64,000 bases of DNA from Omphalotus guepiniiformis (taxonomy: Eukaryota > Basidiomycota > Agaricomycetes > Agaricales > Omphalotaceae). Below are positions 1 through 10,370 of this stretch, piece by piece. The position numbers and the translations under genes were made by a program. The notes beneath the pieces were generated by a model. That model was not told the DNA's origin and did not search any database. It saw only the letters and a list, made by a program, of their open reading frames with translations. Numbering within the stretch: the first letter of the stretch is position 1; each line of letters opens with the position of its first letter. The stretch spans positions 142,755-206,754 of the forward strand of contig JAQOOI010000014.1 of NCBI GenBank assembly GCA_028554645.1, given 5' to 3'.

Positions 1-894
1 AACTTCAAGCTTACTCAGTGGTTGGATGGAGAAGGAATTGCTTGTCTGGAGGTGGATGACTGTATCTATAACTGGTGCAGTGCATGTGCTGCAGGTGAGC
101 AGAAAGCTTGTGATCCATATAAACAGTTGACTGACAGTCTGCAACTTGTAGAGCTGCAACACAGAAAGATGATTGATGATAATGGAGAACTTATTGGAGG
201 TTCTCTGGCTTTGCAAGATTATTTCCCATCCAAAGCTATCATTCATCCCTGGACAGGAGCATCTACATCTATGACTTTTAGAGATGAGAGGTGTCTTGCA
301 AGAATTCTTGTTCAAAAGTTCCAAACAGCAGAACTTAGAGCTCAAAAAAGAATTAAAGACAGAAGCAAGGCATTGGATCAAGAGCTTGAACTGTACCAGC
401 AAATGCTGGAAGTCTATGGACAGTGCTGTGGCTACTGTGTAGGCAGAAAGCTCAAGCATCAGAGTTTTCCTGTGGAACAGCACATCTTTCACAAGCAACA
501 GTGTTCTTCCTTTAACTATGAAAACAGCTTTTCACATTATGAAGACTTCAAGCATTATATCCACTATGATGTGAAGAAGCACAAGGGCAGTCTTCCATGC
601 TTCAGGTGTCATATTCATTCACTTGGAAGAAATTCACTTCATAATGTGTTTGAAAAGAAGTCTGGAGATTGTGCAAACAGTGAACTTGTTCTACCACTGG
701 CCTATGCAATCTATGAAGATGTAGAGCTCAGGGAGGAGGCCAAAAGAGCATTGGGTGTTCCTGATAATCAGTCATGGGATGATGTAGAGTCCTTTGCCAG
801 ATGGTTTAGTTCACCTCATCATCTATACAGAACAGGTAGTATGGCCATTCTGTACTATGCTCACTCAAAGCTATTCACAGTAGTCATTGGATAG
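1..894 (+). CDS. C-terminal part of a protein cut by the left window edge; unknown family, possibly a helicase tail
   Basis: The frame is open from base 1 and ends at TAG 892-894, giving 297 residues with no start codon of its own (the first internal candidate is a TTG), so the gene begins outside the window. The visible part starts with a WLDGEG motif and has a cysteine cluster (WCSAC near the start), CGYC and CFRCH further on, and a helical stretch rich in E, L and Q in the middle. The loosely spaced cysteine pairs could bind zinc. From memory only, WLDG followed by Cys pairs recalls the long tails of RecQ-like helicases that are expanded in mushroom-forming fungi; no helicase motif is visible here, so this is a weak suggestion. 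It converges on the minus-strand gene ending at 1026. The segment contains no CpG at all, unlike genes further right. Confidence 0.6.
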   Translation, partial: NFKLTQWLDGEGIACLEVDDCIYNWCSACAAGEQKACDPYKQLTDSLQLVELQHRKMIDDNGELIGGSLALQDYFPSKAIIHPWTGASTSMTFRDERCLARILVQKFQTAELRAQKRIKDRSKALDQELELYQQMLEVYGQCCGYCVGRKLKHQSFPVEQHIFHKQQCSSFNYENSFSHYEDFKHYIHYDVKKHKGSLPCFRCHIHSLGRNSLHNVFEKKSGDCANSELVLPLAYAIYEDVELREEAKRALGVPDNQSWDDVESFARWFSSPHHLYRTGSMAILYYAHSKLFTVVIG

Positions 895-1025
895 TAGATA
901 GTAGTGTCAAATAACCATCAAATTCAATTAACTATTGAAAATGCAACTGAAATTGGGTGATATTTGTTACAAGCAAGGGAAAAAAATATACAAGTTTACA
1001 GATTATATTAAATACATTGCCTGTG

Positions 1026-3679
1026 CTAAACCTTTTGCTTCTTCTGTTGCTGTTCATCCTCCTTTCCACTGCCTTCATCATTGTCACTCACCTCCTCACC
1101 ATCATCTCTCTTTCTTTTCTTTCCCTGTTCCTTCTCTGCACCAGTTTCCTGCTCCTCATCCATCTCTCCAGGAACCTTATTCTGCTCCTGCACTGTCTCC
1201 ATCTCCTTCTCCTTCTCCTGAATCTCCACTACTTCCTTCTCTTTCTCTCCATCCACTACTTCCTTCTCTTTCTCTCCATCCACTTCTTCCTGTTCCTGTC
1301 TCTGCTCTCCACTGCTCTCCTGTTCCTTGTCTTCCACTGCTTTCTTTTCCTTCCTGACTTTCCTTCTTCTCTTGGACAGGAGATCCACCACATCCTGGCT
1401 CTTAGCACCCATGCCTGCAAAGCTCCTCTCAGTACTCTCTTCACTGGCCCACTTCACTCCAAGCTCATTCCACTTCTCTTCCACTTGCTTATTCCATTCC
1501 TCCTCCCAATCATCCTTCAAGTCCTCTGGATACTCTTCATCAAACCTAACATGGTTGTCATTCTTGACATTCCTAGCAGCAACATCAGGTACCAGCTGCA
1601 GCATGGATTTCATCAAGAAATCAAATGCTGGCTTCAGAGAAGCAACCATGCCCAGCTCAGTGTCCTCCTCAAGAACTCCAAGGACCTTGCCCTTGGCATA
1701 GAACCTGCAAAGATCACCTAGCCTCTGAATGCATGTCTGCACAACCTTCTCAGCATCCTGCTCCTTCATAACCTGTTCAATCATGTTGTCCTTCACAGGT
1801 TGCTGCTCAGGAATATGATCAGATATCCATCTGAAGGCAATGCACTTGTAGGTCCCTAGTCCATCTGTCCCCAGAATCTCAATGTAAGCCTTCTTGTAAA
1901 AGGCTTGAAATCCAGGAGAATCAGACAGAAGAGATGACAACTTCTTCTTGAGAAGAAGCAGCCTAGCACTAGCCTTCAAGATCTTCTCATAGTACTGCCT
2001 ATCCATGGTGCCTTTGGGTGAAGTCATCCAGTTAAAGGAAGACCAACTGACCAGACTAAGCAGAGAGAGATAAATCTCAGAGTTGGTCTCAGATTGATTG
2101 TAGAAGTAGGGAGGAGGTTGAGGCATGAGTCTAGGGTGGATGCTAAGCTTGGAGAACAGAGGCAAGTCCTTGTCCTTGTGGAGGTCCTTCATGTATCTGT
2201 CACATAAAGTTGCCCAGATAGGCAGATTGGTCTTGAGCTTCTTGCAAGCATTCTTGAACTCCTCAGAGGCAGAATTATCAGGAGGATACTCCTGGGCAAG
2301 TTGCTTGAACAAGTCTGTAGAGCTGTCCTCCACCCCACAGAGTGCAGTGTACCTGGACTCCACCAATGATACCAGCAGTCTATTGCCCAAGGCCTTGATT
2401 TCAGGACTAATCTGCCCTGGCATAGGACTGCCAATCCAGCTATCATTCTCATTGTCCTTGAGAAACAGCCTGCCCTTGCTATACTCCAGATGATGGATGA
2501 CACCCTCCAGATAGTTGGTAAAGGGAGGGACAGTCTCTCCTGCCTTGCTGCTGGCTCTGAAGTCTAGATATGCCTCTATGCCTGGTGCCAAGAGCAGACA
2601 GCACATCTTGACACTATTGCCAACAGCATGCCACTGGGTGATAAGAGCTTGGAAGAAAGCAGGACACATCAAAGGCCAACTGCTACCCATGGCATAGTCT
2701 CCATTGCTGAAGAAGCCCTTCAAGCAAGTCTTGACTTTGTCAATCACCCCAGGCCAGGCAATCCTGTGTTCATGCTTGCTAGCAGTGGTAGACAAGGAGT
2801 CTAGAATGGAGAGCAAGAGAGTCTTGTACTTGGCAAAGGCAGACTTCCAGATAGAGGAGGAAGACTGTCCAAAGTACATGAAATGCTCCTTCAGGTGTTC
2901 CTTGAAAGCCTCCTCTGCAGCACCCATGACCTGATGTCCAATCTCAGGCAAAGACTCCTCAGCATCCTTCCATGACTTTGTGGTAGTAGCCTTCCAGTCC
3001 TTGAGAGGTTCTGAAGCAGGGTATGTGAAAGGGAAAGTCTTCTCCAGAAAGTCATAGATCTCCATTCCAGTATCAGCAATGAGCTTCACAACTCCAAAGA
3101 ACTTGTCATGGTCCTGCACCAGAGACTTGGGAGCTATACCAGAGTTCTGAAATGCTGGATAGGTCCAAAGCTTGACAAGAGTAGAGACTACTGCAGGATA
3201 TCTCTGCAGCAGAGTGATAGTCTCATTGCCACTGATCTTCTGGGTGACACCAAGTCTCTTCACAAATTTTGTGTCAAGAGCAGATTGACTGAGAGCAAGA
3301 GCCCTAAGAAGCTTGGCCATGTGTAGAGCAGGGCTATCAGATGCTTGATATGTGTTGGAATTGCTAGACAGCCAAAATCTGATTGCCTGTCCATGCTCTA
3401 CATCATTCCCAAGGGTGTCTAGCATAAGAAAGAGCCAGTTTGAATTAGAAAAATGGAGGCTTATTGAAAAATATGACTGCACATACCCTTGTTGATAAAG
3501 GCAATCAACCAAGTGCCCTTCTTCTTCAAAATATCCTCCAACTCCTCCAGTGCCTTCAAATCCATAGGTTTTCCATCAGCCTCCTTCTGCTTCAACCTGT
3601 TATATGCCTTCAAGGTATCCTTCAAAATACTCCTCATAGCATCCATCCTGTGCTGACCAGCAAGTCCTTCAATCTCCAT
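1026..3679 (-). CDS. Large hypothetical protein with a charged, lysine/glutamate-rich tail (two exons seen)
   Basis: Exon 2 spans 3418-1026 and exon 1 spans 3679-3487. They are separated by a 68-bp intron (3486-3419) with GTATGT donor and CTAG acceptor; the phases join cleanly at an Asp codon. The product is about 865 residues from the first in-frame Met at 3679. Coding potential continues upstream to a TAG at about 3707 that may be a splice acceptor, so the true start may lie further up. The first 600 residues are mixed helical sequence that I do not recognise. The last ~130 residues are low complexity: two tandem KEKEVV-type repeats, basic clusters such as KRRRKVRKEKK, GKKRKR and KKQK (candidate nuclear signals) and acidic runs. 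Not one CpG occurs in the gene, yet the long frame is intact, which argues for selection on the protein. Role unknown. Confidence 0.65.
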
Positions 3680-4252
3680 ACCAGTAGCATCCTTGCTCCA
3701 GACAACATTCTATATATCTTATTCTGGCATATGGCGCCAGATTCTACCTCAACAAGGGTCACTTGCTCAGAAAGTGGCACTTTTTGTGTCACTATTTGGC
3801 CAATTTCCAGAAAGTGGCCGGAATGTGGTGCCAGAGGTGCATGAGGTGCCAAAATCTCAATAAGCCCAAATCAGTGGTGTTGAAACCAGTGGTATCTCAT
3901 CACCTCACTTTCTTCTTTCTTACAGCAAAATTCTTATCCCTTCTTACCCCTAATGTAAATTTCATGCAAAATCGGTCAAATTCTTACCCTATCTTACCCC
4001 TAATGCAGATATTTGGCAAGATTGTCTCAAAATGTCACATGTTCTAATCCAATCTGTGATTTTCTCATGCATGCTGCCCACTAGACACCTCTCATTTTAA
4101 AGATGTTCTTTGAATATTCTAAAATGTTTTGCTTCTACAGTATTTGCCTGTAAGAGCCACACAAAATGGCATATATAAAGCAAGTCTTTGGATGTTGCCC
4201 AACATTGAATCTCCCACTTATTTCTCTGCCCTCTTGCTGCACTATTCTTATC
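3680..4252. other. Intergenic, or upstream exon of the minus-strand gene
   Basis: No confident gene. A minus-strand frame at 3852-3634 reads through but does not join the downstream exon in an obvious way. The first CpG of the window is at 3735. Only about two more occur before 5,100. Confidence 0.4.
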
Positions 4253-4767
4253 ATGTCCATTGAAGAAGAACTTCATGTTGCTAGGCTCTACTATCTTCAG
4301 GCCCTGCAAGAATACAACTACTTTAAAAACATTGTTGGTATACTATATTTTCTTGGGGTTTCATGTTGTACTAATGTACTACATAGGTTCAGAAAAACTT
4401 CTTCAAACATCTTGATGAAGAATTGGAGGATGCTGTGGATGATGATGAGTATGAGTTGATTATAGAGCTGTGGGATGTGAGTAATTATGACTTTGTGGGG
4501 AATCCTTTTGACATGCAACATGTTATAGACCAAGATTCAGACTATGAATAGGATGTCTTATGCTATGATGAACAAGGTGAATGAATATGAATATGTGAGT
4601 TCAGTTCTCTACTATCTCTAGATTCTATGTTAATATGTATGTTGCAGATCATTCATGATCTCTCTGACCAGTTGGACAACAATGATGGTGATAGTGAAGA
4701 AAATAGTAGTGATAATGAAGAGAGTGATAATGAAGAAAGTTATAGTGAGAGTGAAGGAAGTGATTAA
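4253..4767 (+). CDS. Small acidic hypothetical protein, four exons
   Basis: I infer this from splice structure. ATG at 4253 opens a helical exon (MSIEEELHVARLYYLQALQ). Exon 2 (4387-4476) follows an ACATAG acceptor with a TACTAAT branch-like site upstream. Exon 3 (4529-4576) lies between a GTGAGT donor with GTTATAG acceptor and a GTGAAT donor. Exon 4 (4648-4767) follows TTGCAG and ends in TAA. Exons 2-4 join in phase 0 and end in an Asp/Ser/Glu-rich tail of about 25 residues. The first junction is uncertain: the best donor (GTATAC at about 4336) gives the wrong phase, while a weak GTTGGT donor three bases earlier keeps frame. The product is about 110 residues, strongly acidic, with no recognised domain. 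The region is CpG-free like its neighbours. It could be a small accessory gene of the same unit, but nothing proves that. Confidence 0.45.
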
Positions 4768-5640
4768 GGAAATTGTATGTACTTAGATGTATTAGTATAA
4801 GTTGTGATTTCATATCATATTGTGTGATGTTACTGCACATATTTTGCTATGAAATGTATATTATTGATAGAGATGTTGTCTATGCTATTACTGCAATATA
4901 TATAGGAGTGTACTATAGATTGTTTGACATGTCTAAGATAGTTGTTACTATTGACTGTGCCTCACATTCAGTAGACAATGTGACCTCTAATCACATCATC
5001 TGTGAAGATTGTGATGCAGCTTGGTGTTGCTCTCAAATGGTTTGCTCAATACTAAAGAGTAGTGTAAGACCAGAGTTGTAGGTGATGCTTGATTCAATGT
5101 CAGTAATACCCGAAGATGAACAGAGTGAGGATTGTGTTATAGTGGTGTTGGGTAACAGTTTAAGTTATGCAAGTAGACAAGTATGTTGAATGCAAGTGAG
5201 GTGTAGTTAATGTAGTTAATATAGTTCAAGTGCATGTTATTGTTGTTAGCAGGCATGAACAGATGCATGATGACAAGATAAGGGATAAGCCCGTGCAAGC
5301 CGTAATGCATAGAAAGTATAATGAGTTGTGTTGTGTATGATAAAGAAGATATGTGTGTGAAATTGAGAAGAATAAAGAATAAGTGTGGAGTGTGGTGTGA
5401 GTGAGGTGATTTGTGTAAGAAACCGTGAATATGGGGAAACCGTGGGAAAGATGAGAAAAATGAGTGCAAGAGGATGAGGGTTATATAAGACACTTAGGGT
5501 CTGGGTAGGGGCTGAATCAAAATTTGGGATAGGGGCTGGATATAGAGATACAGTAGGGGATGGATAGGGAACTACAGTAGGGGAGATCGACTCTGAATGA
5601 ATTGCTCACTTGGACACAAAAATGCAAATTACAACACAAT
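4768..5640. other. Intergenic, A+T-rich, no gene seen
   Basis: Short frames only, with no convincing splice chain. CpG reappears from about 5,109. The run GGATAGGGGCTGGATATAG with related copies (about 5,500-5,585) is a short degenerate repeat. Confidence 0.5.
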
Positions 5641-7020
5641 ACTGTGATATGCTTCTACAAACATTGATACATGAAAGAGATTGGATGCATTTACATTGAA
5701 AAACAGCTACTTACAATGATACACACAGAAACTTTCCCTCGTGGAAGGATAGAAACAGTTGCACACACTTAGCTATATTGCGTGAAAAAATGGAATGCAT
5801 GTTCATTGATATACAGCTACTTACAGTGATACACACAGAAACTTTCCCTCGTGGAAGGATAGAAACAGTTGCACGCACTTAGCTATATTGCGTGAAAAAA
5901 TGGGATGCATGTTCATTGATATACAGCTACTTACAGTGATACACAGAAATCTTCCCTCCTGGAAGGATAGAAACAGTTGCATGCACTTAGCTATGCGGCG
6001 TGAAAGAGATTGGATGCACGTACCTTGAAAAACAGCTACTTACAATGATACACACAGAAACTTTCCCTCGTGGAAGGATAGAAACAGTTGCACGCACTTA
6101 GCTATATTGCGTGAAAAAATGGGATGCATGTTCATTGATATACAGCTACTTACAGTGATACACAGAAACTTTCCCTCGTGGAAGGATAGAAACAGTTGCA
6201 CGCACTTAGCTATATTGCGTGAAAAAATGGGATGCATGTTCATTGATATACAGCTACTTACAGTGATACACACAGAAACTTTCCCTCGTGGAAGGATAGA
6301 AACAGTTGCACGCACTTAGCTATATTGCGTGAAAAAATGGGATGCATGTTCATTGATATACAGCTACTTACAGTGATACACAGAAATCTTCCCTCCTGGA
6401 AGGATAGAAACAGTTGCATGCACTTAGCTATGCGGCGTGAAAGAGATTGGATGCACGTACCTTGAAAAACAGCTACTTACAATGATACACACAGAAACTT
6501 TCCCTCGTGGAAGGAAAGAAACAGTTGCACACACTTAGCTATGCGGCATGAAAGAGATTGGATGCACGTACCTTGAAAAACAGCTACTTACAATGATACA
6601 CACAGAAACTTTCCCTCGTGGAAGGAAAGAAACAGTTGCACACACTTAGCCATACTGCATGAAAGAAATTGGATGCATGTACATTAATATACAGCTACTT
6701 ACAGTGATACACACAAAAACTTTCCCTCCTGGAAGGCAAAAAAAGGTTGCACATACTTAGCTATAATGCATGAAAGAAACTGGCTGCCTGTACATTAATA
6801 TACAGCTACTTACAGTGATACACACAGAAATGTTCCCTTCTGGAAGGACTAAAACATATACTTAATACACACAAACTTTCCCTCTTGGAAGGAATCAAAC
6901 AGTTGAATATACTTGGCTATGTTACTTGAATGAAATTGGATGCACATATACTGATATGCAGCTACTTACAGTGATACACATCAAAACTTTCTGTCCTAGA
7001 AGGAAAGGAACAGATGCATG
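5640..7020. repeat. ~110-bp tandem repeat (satellite), about 12 copies
   Basis: The block GAAACTTTCCCTCGTGG recurs at 5728, 5838, 5946 (variant), 6057, 6165, 6275, 6383 (variant), 6494, 6605, about 6716 and 6827, so the period is 108-111 bp. Each unit also carries ACAGCTACTTACA and a GAAACAGTTGCA block. Units are most alike between 5,728 and 6,605 and decay to the right, with partial copies to about 7,020. Open frames here simply follow the repeat and are not genes. Confidence 0.92.
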
Positions 7021-7521
7021 TATTTTGTTTTTGTTATTTTCCCATCTATGTACATACACTGATGTAGACAATATACAAACCCAATACAAAACAGATCTGT
7101 GGAAATGTCTTAGACGGATTCACAAAAACAGTTAGGAACAACAAAACAGATAAAACTCCAACCCTCGCAGTAGAATTTGCAGAGTGCAGTGGACAGCGGA
7201 AGGCCCTTCATGTAACACCGTCTATGAAACATCGTAGACAGATTGACGACAATTGATAAGTCTCATTCATGGGAGTCAAACTTGTGCGCGCTAGCAGTAG
7301 CACACTTCTCGGCACCTCGACCCACTCCTTTGTGCTAACTGAAGACCCGGAAGGACCAAATGCTGCCGTCGTAGACAACTTACCATCCTACCCATACCAA
7401 TCGTTGCCATCGTAAACAAAGTCCTCTTCAAGAATTCACGAAAGTCAATCCATTCACACTATCTACGAAACAACAATCTGCTTTGCTACAAAAAGTTCGT
7501 GACACAATACTAATCCAACGC
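7021..7521. other. Intergenic, downstream of the SNF2-like gene
   Basis: No convincing coding sequence. It probably holds the 3' untranslated region of the minus-strand SNF2-like gene that stops at 7522. Confidence 0.5.
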
Positions 7522-9901
7522 TCACTTTGTGTTCTCCCGACGTTTCTTCTTCTGAGCACTCACAGCGGTTTTCAAAACATGGCGAGGTGGTGAAATATCC
7601 TCGTCCTCATCTTCGAGCCTACCCGCCCGACGGTGTTCTGGTGCTAGATCTTTATATCCGAGATTCGATGGAAGAGAAGCTACGAAATCATCAGCTCTAT
7701 GAGCATTCATATTCAAATTGAAGTTGGTTGGCTTTTCATACCTTTGTTAGGTGCTGGAACTGAAGATGAGGCAAGAGGCCTAGGGACAGCTTGAGAGCTC
7801 GACGACGCGGATGCTTGAGACGAAACCACAGGCTGTGACCGGCTAGTCTCCCGGGGCGCAAAGGGGTTGCGTTGCGCTACAGGAGCTTGAGACGAAGGCT
7901 GTGACTGGCTAGTGTCGCGGCGGGCAAAGGGGTTGCGTTGCGTGACGGGAGCTTGAGACGAAGCCGCTGGCTGCGACTGGCTAATCTCGTGGCGGGAAAA
8001 TGGGTTGTGCTGCGTGATTTGAGGTTTATCTGCAACGCATATTTCAGGACATTCACGCGTTTGCAATAACTGAAACTACCTTTACGCCCAGAAGAATGTG
8101 CTTGAGTAGCAAGAGAGGAAGGCGGTTCGTGCGCCCAGAGAGGCATTCTACCCTGTGATTGCGGCCCAGGCATCTCTCGCAAAGCATCTTTATCTACATA
8201 GAAAAGCTTCAGCATAGAAAAAAGGAGCAACTCTCGGTACACACCTGTTTGCCCGCAACGCGTTTCATTATCTTCATCCGTCCTCGACGACTTCATATTG
8301 GCATGGTGGACCGGGACCGACAAAGTGTTCCCATTCTTCGACGGGTGTAGTAGATTCGGTAGACGAGCGAGCAGCGTGGTCCCGTCTGTAAAAAATGTTG
8401 CAATTTAGTCCAATTGTACAGACGGAAAGGTGCCACAATGCTTGCCTGTCTGCCCAGCCTTTTCTCCTTCCGTCGTCGACGGACTCTCTTTGGATTGGCG
8501 GGGAGGGTTGAAAAAATTGTTCGCATCTGTGAAGAGAAGTTGTAGCCCAGACGTCATGATTTAGACACAGAAAAGTTCACCCGTCCTTGACACAGCTTCG
8601 TTGAGACGACTTCGCTCCTCTGTTGAAATAGTTCCTGCTCTGGGGCGCTTAGGGTCTGGGGCGTCGTTGTTTGAATCAGAGCTTTGAGACCCTGGGTCTC
8701 CCTGGTTCAAAGCCTTGCCACCCGCACGATTGGATGGTGGAGCACAGAAAATATCGTCGTCCACGTCGCCATCTATGTCATCATATTAGCATAGCACAAG
8801 GAAACATAAATTTCAACCTCACCATCTATGGGCACCCGCATCCTCATACTCATAACATCACTATCCGACGTAGATCTACCCTCATCTAGAGAAAAGATCA
8901 GCGACATATAACTGAATGAAATCGGGACACTTACCTTCAGGGAGACTGAGACCTTCAACATCTGAAGGATGGGTCCCGTCAGTTTCGGGATCGGTTGAAG
9001 TGCCAAAAGGCATGTCCACATCGCCGTCTGAAGGATGTACCCCATCAGTGTCGGGGTCGGTTGAGGCACCAAACGACATGTCCATGTCGCCGTCGTAATC
9101 AATCGACCCTAGCGAAACGTCGGCATCGTTGATGACCATTTCCTTCTGCAGTTGGGCACCAATCACCTCCGTGTCGTCTTTCGGAGCGGTGTCTTCAGGA
9201 GGGTCAGCGCGTTTGCGAGAGCCTTTGACCTTTCCTTTCTGAGAGTCTCGGGGCTTCTTGACTTGCCTTCTTCGTTTTCCCCCTACACGTTCGTCTTTCT
9301 CTTTTTCGGACTCTGCACAATCGGATGCATCCCCAGACTCATCTAGAGCTTTGCCACTTAGGAGGTCATGAAGCTCTGGATATACGTGTCAACAAAAGGA
9401 CCACACAAATCGCCATGCTGAAAACCTACCGCGACCCAAATCTTTGTTTACGAAAGCTTCTAACATATCTGCCTTACCCCGAGCCATGTTGCTCATCAAA
9501 ATGTCGGATGAATCACCTGCCAACAGATAGATACACTTGACGACCGATTTCTGCGGCTGACGGTGCGCACGTCCACGAATTTGACGTTCATCTTGAGCGC
9601 TCCACGGCTGGTCCTGATGCGAAGTTAAAACCGGAGGATTTTGAGTTTTCAGAACACTCACGAAGAAAATCACAACGTCAGCGATGGAGAGGTTCAGCCC
9701 AGCAGAGCCAACACTAGAGAAGATAAAGACTCTTGGGCTAACGTCAACGTGGAAGTCGGCCACTATCTTATCACGCTTTTCGTATGACATCGATCCGTCG
9801 ATTGATAGACTTTGAACATTGTATAACTCCAAAACCTTGAAGCAGAGTCAGTGAAACCGAGCCTGAAGACATGCAAAGCAGCCTTACGTTTCTAAGAAGA
9901 G
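7522..9901 (-). pseudogene. SNF2-family ATPase, 3' part (helicase C lobe and tail), split by retrotransposon
   Basis: This continues the gene at 16,181-19,262. After the insertion point the broken exon runs 9901-9888. Exons follow at 9835-9662, 9613-9430, 9376-8935, 8885-8823 and 8772-about 8582, with further exons to the stop at 7522; each has GT-AG borders and compatible phase. The first exons carry the C-lobe motifs: SIDGSMS, SSVGSAGLNLS and QIRGRAHRQPQ (the arginine-finger motif VI type). The tail has a basic GGKRRRQVKK patch, two near copies of a DMDMSFG/STDPDTDG unit (about 8,930-9,110), and three NPF-containing repeats (about 7,750-8,020). Known members use ATP to move or remodel DNA-bound proteins in the nucleus. 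The frame is otherwise open, so the break looks recent. Confidence 0.8.
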
Positions 9902-9906
9902 GCGTC

Positions 9907-10359
9907 TGTCAGCGACTCGAGTTATAAACTCAAATAACCAAACACAATGATCTTAGTTTTACACGAGTAAGAGAAAAGCAGAAAATGGAATTGAGAACAG
10001 AGACGATACAAGGAAGTATGCTAAGTACAAGTCTAAACTCGAGGAGTTATTGACAAGATCGAAGCTAAAGAAATATCTACCTAAGCGGACTTATTATATA
10101 CGTAAATAAAACCCTAAACCCTGGGCTATAACCCTTGACTAATACACCGTGTGTCTACCATGAGTTCGATCGCCTCAAGTACTTCATTAATGATCGTGAT
10201 CGCCTTGAGGTCTACATGCTTGATCTCGATCATCATGCTACATACGTATGTATTTAATATAACCCTAGATCTATAACTTACGATGTTATCTACTGATAAT
10301 AAAAGTGTCTATATGTACAAACAATGAGATAAGATGAAAAAAAGAAAACATTCGTAACA
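9907..10359 (-). repeat. 3' LTR of chromovirus copy 1
   Basis: 453 bp, TG...CA ends, matching the 5' LTR at 15723-16175. It adjoins target duplication GCGTC on its outer side and the purine tract on its inner side. Confidence 0.95.
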
Positions 10360-10370
10360 TGACCCCCTCC

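Larger units (their letters stand above)
1..5100. other. CpG-void domain
   Basis: Reading line by line I find no CG dinucleotide from 1 to 3734 and only about three between 3735 and 5100. From 7.5 kb onward CG is frequent. The void covers coding and intergenic DNA on both strands alike. See findings. Confidence 0.85.

Noticed and set aside
957..1721. 254-codon leucine-rich plus-strand frame
   Set aside because: It is the antisense of the Lys/Glu-rich tail of the minus-strand gene, where CTT/CTC repeats give false leucine runs.
6040..6315. 91-codon repeat-like frame
   Set aside because: It is a translation of the 110-bp satellite.
10120..10135. CCCTAAACCCT in the LTR, like a telomere repeat
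   Set aside because: Part of the LTR in all copies, not a telomeric tract.
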